NCBI GenBank assembly: GCA_943367595.1
Contig: CALRJS020000001.1
Location: forward strand, 79,288 to 143,287
Source: MW101C3 sp943367595
GTDB lineage: Bacteria > Cyanobacteriota > Cyanobacteriia > PCC-6307 > Cyanobiaceae
Length of the DNA: 64,000 nt
Reading direction: 5' to 3'
Positions within the stretch are counted from its first letter, which is position 1. Every line of letters starts with the position of its first letter. A program made the translations under genes and the position numbers. The notes under the pieces were generated by a model. That model made no database searches and was not told where the DNA came from. It saw only the letters and a program-made list of their open reading frames with translations. Below are positions 7,987 to 16,090 of this stretch, piece after piece.

Positions 7987-9065
7987 TCGATCGTGCCGCG
8001 CTCAAGATTCAGGATGGCCAGGAGGAACACCGCCAGGAAGAACAGCACCGGCAGCGGAAAGATCAGGCAGATCCAGCCGAAATCCCCCACGCGCCGGGTG
8101 ATCACCAGCAGCTGCAGGGCGAACGCCAGGTAGAGCACCAGGTTGGGCGCCAGGGAGGCATCTCCCACCATCGGCCAGCCCAGCAAGGCCGCCGGCAGGC
8201 ACCAGGCTGCCCAGAACAGGCCGGACAGCCACAGCAGCACCGCCAGCATCCACAGCCAGCGCACCTCACCGGCGGCGGTGGCGAAGTTCTTGGCGAAGCC
8301 CACCACCATGTCGTGGAGGCCGCCGGGGTACATGCGGTATTCGATCAGCCCATCGCCGACGTAAGCGCTCACCGGCAGCCCGGCCTTTTCGTAGAGATGG
8401 CCCATGAACCAGTCTTCGACCACCTTGCCCGCCACCGCCGCATGGCCGCCGACCCGGTCGTAGTCGGCCCGGCTGGTGGCCATCGACGGACCGAACGCCA
8501 CCCCGCAACCGGGCCCCATCGGCACCGCCATCAACCCCACCAGGTTGAACAGCATCGACAGCTGTTCGTAGGGCTTTTCGGTGCGGTGGAACGGTTGCAC
8601 CGACACCAGCCCGCCCAGAGCCTGACGGGTGGCCAGGAGCCGTTCCAGGAACTCGGGCCGCGGCTCGGTGTCGGCGTCGAGGAACACCAGGATTTCGCCC
8701 GTGCTGGCGCGCACGCCATGGTGCAGGGCCCAGGTCTTTCCGCACCAGCCCTCGGCTAGCGGCGGCGGTTGAATCACCTTCACACCGGCGGACCGGGCGA
8801 TGGCTGCCGTGCGATCGCTGGAGTGATCGTCGATCACGATCACCTCCATTCCCTTGAGGCTCTGGGCCTGCAGAGCGGGCAGCAGGTTGGGCAGGGTCCT
8901 CTCTTCGTCGCGGGCGGGGATCAGCACGGAAATCGTCTGCTCGCCCTGCAGCCGGCGCTCGGGGAGCCGGGTGAGCCGCAGGCAGAGGGCCCAGCCCAGC
9001 AACCAGCGCACCACAAGGGAGATCGCCACCAGGTCCAACGGTCGGCTCCGGCGGTATCTCTCCAA
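7956..9065 (-). CDS. Family 2 glycosyltransferase, CrtQ-like, membrane bound
   Basis: The product has 369 residues. An N-terminal membrane helix (about 10-32) precedes a GT-A domain: ISVLIPARDEE near 45, VIVIDDHSSDRT near 75, and the DAD metal-binding motif at 130-132, followed by VEDWFMGHLYEKAG. Three C-terminal hydrophobic segments follow (about 265-355). This architecture and the immediately downstream CrtO-like acyltransferase match the staphyloxanthin CrtQ/CrtO pair, in which CrtQ glucosylates a C30 carotenoid acid. In this cyanobacterium the acceptor is unknown. A hopanoid, carotenoid or other lipid acceptor is possible. Confidence 0.8.
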   Translation of the reverse strand: MERYRRSRPLDLVAISLVVRWLLGWALCLRLTRLPERRLQGEQTISVLIPARDEERTLPNLLPALQAQSLKGMEVIVIDDHSSDRTAAIARSAGVKVIQPPPLAEGWCGKTWALHHGVRASTGEILVFLDADTEPRPEFLERLLATRQALGGLVSVQPFHRTEKPYEQLSMLFNLVGLMAVPMGPGCGVAFGPSMATSRADYDRVGGHAAVAGKVVEDWFMGHLYEKAGLPVSAYVGDGLIEYRMYPGGLHDMVVGFAKNFATAAGEVRWLWMLAVLLWLSGLFWAAWCLPAALLGWPMVGDASLAPNLVLYLAFALQLLVITRRVGDFGWICLIFPLPVLFFLAVFLLAILNLERGTIEWKGRRFPTR

Positions 9066-9199
9066 GCTAGGTAGGCCGCCCCGCAGCGAGAACAGTGCGG
9101 CGTGAATGGCCCGCCAGGGATGGTTTCCCTCCGGGAGGAGCGGATGCTGATCCGGAGGCGGTTCCCTGATTCAGACGCGCTGAGGTGGGCCCGGTCTGA

Positions 9200-9928
9200 T
9201 CACCAGGAGAGTTCCGGCAGCTCCCGGAACACCTTGCGCACGCCCGCACTCCACTCGCCGCTCAGCTGCTTGAAGTAGGTGTCCCCTTCCGCGAAGCGGC
9301 GGCGCTGCTGGATCGCCAGGCTGTCCCGCTTGTAGAGCAGCAGGTCGATCGGCATCCCCACCGACAGGTTGCTGCGCATGGTGGAGTCGAACGACACCAG
9401 CACGCATTTGGCCGCTTCCGCCAAGGTGGTGTCGGGGTCGATCACCCGATCGATGATCGGTTTGCCGTACTTCGCCTCGCCGGTCTGCAGGAAGGGGGTC
9501 CCTTCGCTGGCCTCGATGAAGTTGCCTTCGGCGTACATGCGGAACAGGCGTGGGGCTTCCCCCTTGATCTGCCCGCCCACCAGGAAGGAGGCATTGAAGC
9601 CGCCGGCCGACCCTTTGAGATACGGGCCGTCGCGCTCTTCGATTGCCCGCACCGCATCGGAAACGAGACCCATCACGTCGAACATCGTGCGGGCCGTCCA
9701 CACGTTGGGCGTGCCGTCGTCGGCGTCGGCGCGCTGACGCAGCAGGCTGATCACCGCCTGGGTGCCGGCCAGACTGCCGGAGCTGAGCAGCACCAGCACG
9801 CGGTCGCCGCGCCGCTCGAACACGGTCATCTTGCAGAAGCTGGCGAAGTCATCCAGGCCTGCATTGGTGCGTGAATCGGAGGCGAACACCATGCCGCTCT
9901 CCAACAGCACCGCCACGCAGTAGGTCAT
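9200..9928 (-). CDS. Anbu, ancestral proteasome beta-subunit peptidase
   Basis: The product has 242 residues. The ATG at 9928 overlaps the upstream stop codon as ATGA and puts Thr directly after Met, so methionine removal exposes the N-terminal nucleophile Thr1. Numbering from Thr1, Asp17 (FASDSRT) and Lys32 occupy the other proteasome-type active-site positions. GSLAGTQAVISLL and a GGFNASFLVGGQIKG segment are typical of the Anbu group. Anbu assembles into self-compartmentalised rings of open, lock-washer-like form; its natural substrate is unknown. It is the last gene of a four-gene operon with a transglutaminase-like gene, a usual Anbu partner. An ATG three codons upstream (9937) is the alternative start. 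Confidence 0.92.
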   Translation of the reverse strand: MTYCVAVLLESGMVFASDSRTNAGLDDFASFCKMTVFERRGDRVLVLLSSGSLAGTQAVISLLRQRADADDGTPNVWTARTMFDVMGLVSDAVRAIEERDGPYLKGSAGGFNASFLVGGQIKGEAPRLFRMYAEGNFIEASEGTPFLQTGEAKYGKPIIDRVIDPDTTLAEAAKCVLVSFDSTMRSNLSVGMPIDLLLYKRDSLAIQQRRRFAEGDTYFKQLSGEWSAGVRKVFRELPELSW

Positions 9929-11010
9929 GCCGCCCACACTTCAAACGACTCCAGCACCGAAGGCCCGAAGCTGGTGGTGAGGGCCACATCGGCCGCATCC
10001 CGGCCCCGGGCGATCAGGATCCGCCCGATCCGCGGCGTGTTGTTGCGCGGGTCGAAGACATGCCAGCCCTGGCCGAGATAGGCCTCGAACCAGGCTGAGA
10101 AATCCATGGCGGAATGGGGCGGGGGCACCTCGATGTCGCTCAGATAACCGGTGCAGTATCGCGCCGGGATGTTCATGGAGCGGCAGAGGGCAATGGCCAG
10201 ATGGGCGAAATCACGACAGACCCCCACGCGGGTTTCGAAGGTCTGCACGGCCGATTTGGTCGGGCTCGAGCGGTTGTAGTCGAAGCGCACGTGTTGGTAA
10301 ACGAAATCGCAGATCGCCTGCACCCGCCCCCAGCCCTCGGCCGCCTGGCCGAACTGGGACCAGGCGAAGTCCGTGAGCAGGTCGCTCTCGCAGAAGCGGC
10401 TGGCCAGCAGGAACAGCAAGGCGTGATCGGGCAGGAGCTCCACCGGCTGCTGCTCCAGCCAGGGCAACACCGGATCCGGCAGGCCGCTGTCGGCCACCAG
10501 GCCGTGCCCCCGCAGGCGCATCGGCCCGGCGGGGGCCAGCAGCCGGTTGCAGTGGTTCCCGTAGGTGTCCACATACGACTGATAGGGCACCTGGGGCGTC
10601 AACTGCAGCGGGTCCGCTTCCAGCAGATCGCCGGCGCGGGAGTCATGCACCCCCAGGATCACGATCATCGGCGTGGGCCGCTGGCAGCGCAGGAGCAGGT
10701 CGAACCCCACGCGAATCTGCAGCGGCTGTGTCGGTGGCGTCGACGTCGGGGGCGGTTGTGTACCCAGATCCGGCGGCAATGGCGGCGCCTGCGGCGTCAG
10801 CGGGGCCGCTGTGTCTGCAGCGAAGGCCGGCTGCCCAGGGACCTGGTCCACGGGTGCCGGGTCCACTGGCATGGGGTTGGGGTCCGTTGATGCGCGGCCC
10901 GCTGACGTGGTGGCCGCGGGCGTGGGATGCAATGACGCCGGATCCGCTGACGTAGGAGCGGCTGGTGTTGGAGCAGCTGGTGTTGGGGTGGAGCGTTCGG
11001 GTCTTTCCAT
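9925..11010 (-). CDS. Transglutaminase-like protein, Anbu partner
   Basis: The product has 361 residues. The first 95 are a Pro/Ala/Thr-rich, repeat-like extension (PTPAAPTPAAPTSADP). Next come an N-terminal beta domain (LQIRVGFDLLL, QPTPMIVILGVH-like) and a papain-fold transglutaminase core with Cys265 in VGVCRDFAHLA and Asp320 in FDPRNN. The position where the catalytic His is expected reads DFSAWFEAYL, with Ser305. The conserved PRIGRILIARGRDAADVALTTSFG tail identifies the subfamily that accompanies Anbu. It overlaps the Anbu gene by 4 bp and starts 25 bp after the amidohydrolase-like gene ends. The start could lie further in, removing part of the low-complexity head. Confidence 0.85.
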   Translation of the reverse strand: MERPERSTPTPAAPTPAAPTSADPASLHPTPAATTSAGRASTDPNPMPVDPAPVDQVPGQPAFAADTAAPLTPQAPPLPPDLGTQPPPTSTPPTQPLQIRVGFDLLLRCQRPTPMIVILGVHDSRAGDLLEADPLQLTPQVPYQSYVDTYGNHCNRLLAPAGPMRLRGHGLVADSGLPDPVLPWLEQQPVELLPDHALLFLLASRFCESDLLTDFAWSQFGQAAEGWGRVQAICDFVYQHVRFDYNRSSPTKSAVQTFETRVGVCRDFAHLAIALCRSMNIPARYCTGYLSDIEVPPPHSAMDFSAWFEAYLGQGWHVFDPRNNTPRIGRILIARGRDAADVALTTSFGPSVLESFEVWAA

Positions 11011-11034
11011 GTCCCAACCTAAGAACGTCTGCGC

Positions 11035-11817
11035 TCAAGGGATCGGCGGGAATTCCTCTGTCAGCGCATCCAACAGGACCGCGGCGAGCCGCTCCACCCA
11101 CTCGCTCTGCCCGCCCTCGCTGGCCAGCAGGTCCTGGCGGATTTCCAGCTCCACATGCGGAATCCGGCGCTGCTCGCCGTGCACCACCACCGTGTAATCG
11201 CTGGCGTCGCACAGCGCGTAGGGCTCGTTATTGCCCACGCACAGCCCCTGCTCACGCTCCAGCCGCTCGCGCACCCGTCCGGCCAGGCGGCCATCGCGGC
11301 CATGCAGAACGCCCACATGCCACGGACGCACGTCGCCGGCGTGCACCGGTGTGAAGCTGTGCAGCGCCACCAGCACGCTGGGCTGGGCCCGTTGCTGGCG
11401 GGCCTCCAGTTCGGCGCCGATGCGCCGGTGGTAGGGATGGAACAGCTCCTCGAGCCGCTGCTGCCGCTCGTCTGCGGGGAGGTCGACGTTGGCGGGGATG
11501 GGGGTGTGCTCGCTGAGGCACACGATCGAATCGGGCGCCTGCGGAGGGCGGTTGGCGTCGATCACCAGCCGCGAATAGTTGTGCAGGATCAGAAAGGCGT
11601 CCAGCCGCGCCGACAGGCCCAGCCCCAGCTGTGCCACTCCCAGATCCCAGGCCACGTGCGTGTCCAGCACCGCGTCGCTGAGGTTGAGGCGGTTCAGGCG
11701 GCGCGGAATGGCCCGGCCGGCGTGGTCGGCCGTGAGCAGCACCGCCGAGCGGCCGGTGGGGCGAACGACGCGGAACACCGGCGGATCCGCCGCCTCCAAC
11801 AGAGGGTTCAGTGGCAA
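11035..11817 (-). CDS. N-formylglutamate amidohydrolase (FGase) family protein
   Basis: The product has 260 residues matching the FGase family: LLTADHAGRAIPRRL (metal-site region) near residue 26, DTHVAWDLG near 52, NYSRLVIDANRP near 80, LVALHSFTP near 150, and a C-terminal VELEIRQDLL. Family members hydrolyse N-formylglutamate or related N-acyl amino acids with a zinc ion. It starts 10 bp after the GH13 gene and is followed by the transglutaminase-like and Anbu genes, which suggests co-transcription. Whether its substrate is N-formylglutamate or a modified side chain processed with its neighbours cannot be told. Confidence 0.88.
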   Translation of the reverse strand: MPLNPLLEAADPPVFRVVRPTGRSAVLLTADHAGRAIPRRLNRLNLSDAVLDTHVAWDLGVAQLGLGLSARLDAFLILHNYSRLVIDANRPPQAPDSIVCLSEHTPIPANVDLPADERQQRLEELFHPYHRRIGAELEARQQRAQPSVLVALHSFTPVHAGDVRPWHVGVLHGRDGRLAGRVRERLEREQGLCVGNNEPYALCDASDYTVVVHGEQRRIPHVELEIRQDLLASEGGQSEWVERLAAVLLDALTEEFPPIP

Positions 11818-11827
11818 GGTCTGGCCG

Positions 11828-13645
11828 TCATTGGGGTACCTCAGGCGGGCCTGTCCGCTCGGTGGCCTGGGAATAGATCAGCACGCTGTAGGGCGCCAGC
11901 GCCACGGCGGCAGACCAGGGAAGACCGTCTCTGCTCTGAGCCACTGCTTCCACGTCTCCGCAGACGTGATCATCGAACAGATCGCTGTAGCCCTGCCAAT
12001 TGCTGTTGAAGCGCAGCTTCCAGGTGCCTGCTCCAGGGAAGCCCACCGTGTAGTTGTCCTGGAAGCCGTTGAGGAGGTTGACGATCACCACCACATCATC
12101 TCCCGAACCACCTTGATCCCAACGGTGAAACGCGATCACGTTGCGCTCCTCATTCAGGTGGAACACCTGGGTGAACTGTCCACATAGCCCGCGTGACACA
12201 CCCTCACGATTGAGACGAAGGCGGATCAGATCCCGGTACATCCGCACGATGCCCCGAAACTCATCCCGCTGGTCCCAGTCGACGGGCACCGAATCACGAA
12301 ACCAGCCGCCCTCCAGAAACTCCTGCCCCTGAAAAAGCATGGGAATCCCCGGTGACGTCAGCACCAGAGCGGCTGCGATGGTGGAGCGCTTCTGGGCAAA
12401 CCAACCCGTGGGATCATCGGGGTTGATATCCTGCGGAACGCGTGACTGGCCGTTGGCTACATCATCGTGCGATTCGCTGTAGATCACGCGCTCAAAGGCG
12501 TCGTCGTTGTAGCGATAAAGGATGGCTTCCCTGAGGCTGTGCAAGGACCGGCTTTCATCCTGCGTTGTGATCATCGCCTGGCGAATCGCACGCACAAACT
12601 GCGGGTCCCATTGCGAACCAAAGCCGGCGCCTCCAGCGCCCACATCCTTGGTGATCCAGGCATTGCTTTCCAGGTCTTCGCCGATGGTGAGGAAGCCGGG
12701 CTGAAGCTGGGCGGTGGTTTCATTGATGGCCTGCAGCAGGCTCCAACCATCCGGAAGATCTTCAGTGCCCGCATCATCGATGCTTCTGATGAACAGTGTG
12801 CTGTCGAGACGTAGGCCATCGAGGTGGTACTCCGTGATCCACATGCGCACGTTGTCAAGGATGTATTGGCGCACTTCCCCGCGGCCGTAATCGGGCCGGG
12901 TTGCTCCCCAGGGGGTGAGGGCGCGGTGGTCGTTGTAGAAGTAGATGCCTCCTTGATCGTTTTCGCACCAGCCATCAAACCGCCAGAGATCCAGATCGCT
13001 GGGGCCGAAATGGTTGTAAACAACATCAAGGATCACTGCGATACCAGCCGCATGGGATTCCTTGATGAATTGCTTGAAGCCCAGGGATCCACCGTAATCC
13101 GAATCCACCGCAAAGATGTTGGATGGGTTGTACCCCCAGGAACGCATCCCTGCGAACTGGCTCACTGGCATGATCTGAATGGCATTGATGCCAAGCCGCT
13201 TCAGGTGCTCCAGCCGAGCTGTGATCGAGATGAACTTGCCTGGGCCGCTGGATTCGTCGTTGAAGGTGCCGACATGCAGCTCGTAGATGACGAGCTCGTT
13301 CCAGCCCCGAATCGAGAAGCCGTCGTCCCCCCATTGGAAGTTGGGATCATGAATCACCCCATTGCCCGCAGAGTTGGTCACCTCATGGGCATAGGGATCG
13401 ATGCGAAAAATGGTGCCCTTGCCGGTATCAATGGCATATTTGTATTGGTCAGCAATCTCTGCGTTCGCCACTTTGGCGTACCAATAGCCCCCCTTCTCTG
13501 CTTGCATCGGGTTCACGCGACTGTCCCAGTCGTTGAAGGTGCCGATCACGGCCACCCCCCTGGCATTGGGTGCCCATACGCGGAATGCCACGCCATCCGC
13601 GCAAAGAATGGTTCCCATGCCTGCGACGGTCTGCTGCTCCCCCAT
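11828..13645 (-). CDS. GH13 alpha-glucan enzyme with CBM48-type N-domain
   Basis: The product has 605 residues. An N-terminal CBM48-like domain (VAFRVWAPNARGVAVIGTFNDW) is followed by a GH13 barrel with all catalytic motifs: DVVYNHFG (about 207-214), DGLRLDST with nucleophile Asp281, IGEDLES with acid Glu323, and ESHDD with Asp394, then an all-beta C-domain. The layout resembles branching-enzyme or trehalohydrolase-like subfamilies; the exact reaction is not decided. The ATG at 13645 is preceded by GGGAG at 6 bp. The frame continues to 13708 without a ribosome site. It is the first gene of the operon that ends in Anbu. Confidence 0.85.
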   Translation of the reverse strand: MGEQQTVAGMGTILCADGVAFRVWAPNARGVAVIGTFNDWDSRVNPMQAEKGGYWYAKVANAEIADQYKYAIDTGKGTIFRIDPYAHEVTNSAGNGVIHDPNFQWGDDGFSIRGWNELVIYELHVGTFNDESSGPGKFISITARLEHLKRLGINAIQIMPVSQFAGMRSWGYNPSNIFAVDSDYGGSLGFKQFIKESHAAGIAVILDVVYNHFGPSDLDLWRFDGWCENDQGGIYFYNDHRALTPWGATRPDYGRGEVRQYILDNVRMWITEYHLDGLRLDSTLFIRSIDDAGTEDLPDGWSLLQAINETTAQLQPGFLTIGEDLESNAWITKDVGAGGAGFGSQWDPQFVRAIRQAMITTQDESRSLHSLREAILYRYNDDAFERVIYSESHDDVANGQSRVPQDINPDDPTGWFAQKRSTIAAALVLTSPGIPMLFQGQEFLEGGWFRDSVPVDWDQRDEFRGIVRMYRDLIRLRLNREGVSRGLCGQFTQVFHLNEERNVIAFHRWDQGGSGDDVVVIVNLLNGFQDNYTVGFPGAGTWKLRFNSNWQGYSDLFDDHVCGDVEAVAQSRDGLPWSAAVALAPYSVLIYSQATERTGPPEVPQ

Positions 13646-14555
13646 GCCTGGCTCCCGATGCCCCCACTCTTTCACAAAGAAGAAGCTGAAGATCGCCTCT
13701 TCGAGCATTCGAATCGGAACGACAAGCTAGCTGACAAGCGAGCTCTTCAGATGCTGCAGAGTCATGCGTTCCGGCGCAATGTGCAGCAGATGTAACGTGC
13801 AGCAGATTGACGTCGCCTTGACTTGCCGAAAGCGTCACGGCGCTGTCAGCAGAAGTTATCAGCAGCAGTTATCAGCAGTGGTTGTTTGCAGTGGTTGTTT
13901 GCAGTAGCCGCCATCAGCAGCCAGCAGCCGTCAGAAAGATTTGCCACAAGAAAGCCTCTTTGGGAAGCGTTCGGAGCAGTCAGCAGGAATCGGCAGAAAT
14001 CCGCACGAGGACGCTGCTGAACCACTTTCAGTGCCTGCCATCACAGCCCCGCGCAGCTCAACAGAGAGGCCATTCCAGCCGCATCTCAGCCAGCGGCCCA
14101 GCGGCCGTCATGCCGGGGTGCAGAACGGCATCCAGCTGAAGAGTTCCCCATAATCGCTCAACCTCTGCAGGCATTGTCAGCAACCTCCCGAGAAGCATCA
14201 GGATCAGGCGTCCGCAGGCATCCCCAGCATCAAGCATCCGAAGGGATCATGGTTCCAGTATCAGCAGGCCTCACGAAGCAACGATCGGCAGGCCTCACGG
14301 TTTCAAGTCCGCAGGCCTGACGGAACAGGTGTCCGCCGGTTCACCTGAAGCAAACATCCTTCAGCGTCATCCGCACAGTCAATCCACCACCATCATTTCC
14401 TTCACGCGTCAGAAGCCATCCCCCCCTGTACGCACCTGAGCATCCATACCGGGCATGCCTGCGCAGAACCTCATCAGATGCCCCCTCCAGCAAGCCTCCG
14501 CCGGGGATGAGCACTTGAACGCCACTTAGCTTGATCTTCGACCGCAGGGCCACCG
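13646..14555. other. 910-bp gene-free, repeat-rich gap
   Basis: No convincing gene is seen. The gap is full of short direct repeats: TTATCAGCAG twice at about 13855-13878, a 13-bp perfect duplication (TGGTTGTTTGCAG) at 13879-13904, and the 24-bp array listed separately. A minus-strand frame at 14341-14640 lacks the local third-position GC bias and is not accepted. Composition is lower in GC than the genes on both sides. Confidence 0.55.
14164..14345. repeat. Imperfect 24-bp periodic repeat array
   Basis: A core of the form TCNGCAGGCNTC recurs at 14164, 14211, 14261, 14285, 14308 and 14332, with weaker copies at 14186 and 14237. Successive starts are 22-26 bp apart, mostly 23-24. The last four units are the best conserved (TCAGCAGGCCTCACG, TCGGCAGGCCTCACG, TCCGCAGGCCTGACG). 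No spacer/repeat separation is seen, so it is a tandem array and not CRISPR. Confidence 0.7.
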
Positions 14556-15602
14556 GTGAACGCGAATCGTTCCTCTCCCGCCGGCGCTCCGAGCGGCCAA
14601 GAGCCTTCCCACGGCATGTCCCGCGACCACAACCCAGCACACTCCTACGACCACGGCGGCAACTACGACCCCGACCCCAAGCATTCCCACGACCACGACC
14701 ACCAACCTCACGGCCGTTCCCACGTCCACCAGCACAGCGGCAGCCCTGCCGGCGCCTTCAAGTGGAGCGTGCTGCTCAACACCCTGCTGACCAGCCTGCA
14801 GTTGGTGATCGGCCTGAGCTTCGGTTCCCTGGCCCTGGTCGGTGACGCCCTGCACAACCTCGGAGATGTGGTGGGTCTGGCGCTCGGTTGGGGGGCGGAG
14901 CGGCTGAGCCAGCGGCCGGCGCGGGGACGCTTCACCTTCGGCTATGGCCGCACCACCCACATGGCCTCGCTGGCGAACGGGCTGTTGATCCTGGTGGCCG
15001 GTGGCGTGGTGGTAGTGGAAGCGATCGAGCGGCTGGCTGCGCCTGTGGTGCTGCATCCCGCGCCCGTGGCCTGGGCGGCGGCGGCCGGTGTGGTCATCAA
15101 CCTGCTGTCGGCGCGCCTGTTCGGCCAGCACCATCACCACGACCTCAACCAGCGGGCGGCCGTGCTGCATCTGCTCACCGATGCGGCCGTGTCCGTTGCC
15201 GTGCTGGTCAGCACCCTGGTGGTCGGTCTCACCCAGTGGACCTGGCTGGATCCCCTGACCGCCATCGGTGTCGGCATCGTGGTGATGATCAGCGCCCTTT
15301 CTCTCTTACGTGAGGCCATTGCCGTGAGCCTTGATGCCGCGCCGCGTGGCACCGACCTGGCGGCGATCCGCGCGGCACTGCTGGAGCTGCCGGATGTGGT
15401 CGATGTGCGCGACCTGCACGTCTGGGGAGTCAGCACCTCCCGGCTGGCACTCACGGCCCATCTGGTACGCCACGACCATGCGCCCACCGACGACGGCCGC
15501 GCTCTGTTGACGGAAGCCCGCCGGCGCTTGCTGGCGTTGGGAATCCGGCAGAGCACGCTGCAGCTGGAAGTCAGCCACGACGACTGCGCCGCTCCCCCTT
15601 GA
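14556..15602 (+). CDS. Cation diffusion facilitator (CDF) metal transporter
   Basis: The product has 348 residues. It has a His/Asp-rich N-terminal tail (HSHDHDHQPHGRSHVHQH), six membrane segments with metal-site sequences in TM2 (GDALHNLGD) and TM5 (HLLTDAAVS), a His-rich loop HHHHD between TM4 and TM5, and a cytoplasmic ferredoxin-like C-domain (VVDVRDLHVWGVS). CDF proteins export Zn2+, Co2+ or related ions from the cytoplasm in exchange for protons. Metal specificity cannot be read with confidence. The 29 bp ending at the stop codon are duplicated in tandem immediately downstream. Confidence 0.92.
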   Translation: MNANRSSPAGAPSGQEPSHGMSRDHNPAHSYDHGGNYDPDPKHSHDHDHQPHGRSHVHQHSGSPAGAFKWSVLLNTLLTSLQLVIGLSFGSLALVGDALHNLGDVVGLALGWGAERLSQRPARGRFTFGYGRTTHMASLANGLLILVAGGVVVVEAIERLAAPVVLHPAPVAWAAAAGVVINLLSARLFGQHHHHDLNQRAAVLHLLTDAAVSVAVLVSTLVVGLTQWTWLDPLTAIGVGIVVMISALSLLREAIAVSLDAAPRGTDLAAIRAALLELPDVVDVRDLHVWGVSTSRLALTAHLVRHDHAPTDDGRALLTEARRRLLALGIRQSTLQLEVSHDDCAAPP

Positions 15603-15630
15603 GCCACGACGATTGCGCCGCGTCCCCTTG
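15573..15630 (+). repeat. 29-bp tandem duplication across the CDF gene stop codon
   Basis: The 3' end of the CDF gene (15573-15601) is repeated at 15602-15630 with three mismatches. Because 29 is not a multiple of three, the copy would be out of frame if translated. Confidence 0.85.
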
Positions 15631-15736
15631 AGCCCCGTTCGTGCGGCCGGTGCTGGCTTGACGACGTCGGTATGTTGCGCGGCCACTTGCAGCCGCCGGT
15701 GCTTGCGGCAACGCTGAAGCAAATGCAGCGGGCACC

Positions 15737-15940
15737 ATGAGCTGGAGCGAACTGGAGCGATTGGTGGCCGAAGCGGAACAGGATCCGGCGCTGCGATCAC
15801 CGCTGCGCCACTGCCGCTCCCTGAAGGAATTCCTGTTGGTGGCGCGCAAGCTCGGCTACAGCGTCAACCGCCACGACCTGCGCCTTGCCCGCGAGGAGCA
15901 CCGCCGGCAGCCTGCCGGCCCGGCGGCCCTCAAGGCCTGA
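15737..15940 (+). CDS. Nif11-like domain small protein (67 aa)
   Basis: The product has 67 residues and fits the Nif11 domain: SELERLVAEAEQDPALRSPLRHCRSLKEFLLVARKLGYSVNRHDL covers the two helices of the family, including the LARxxGY-type motif. Nif11 domains occur in nitrogen-fixation loci and as leader peptides of ribosomally made, modified peptides. Here no double-Gly cleavage site and no core follow, and no modification enzyme is nearby, so it is probably a free-standing Nif11 protein of unknown role. A 16-bp tandem duplication (15942-15973) begins right after its stop codon. Confidence 0.75.
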   Translation: MSWSELERLVAEAEQDPALRSPLRHCRSLKEFLLVARKLGYSVNRHDLRLAREEHRRQPAGPAALKA

Positions 15941-16090
15941 GCAGTTCCAGTCCAGAACAGTTCCAGCCCAGAACAGACCCGCCGGCCTCGGCGTTGACCT
16001 CGGCTGTGCCGGCGGATTCGCGCCCTCAGCGCGTGGGCACCCATGAGAAAGTCCGGCAGGATCAGGCGTGGTCTGCCGGCGTTCAGCCGC

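Noticed and set aside
14164..14345. CRISPR array
   Set aside because: Units are contiguous and imperfect with no unique spacers, and no cas genes are nearby.
14341..14640. 99-residue minus-strand ORF
   Set aside because: Third positions lack the local GC bias, it overlaps the CDF start, and no homology is recognised.
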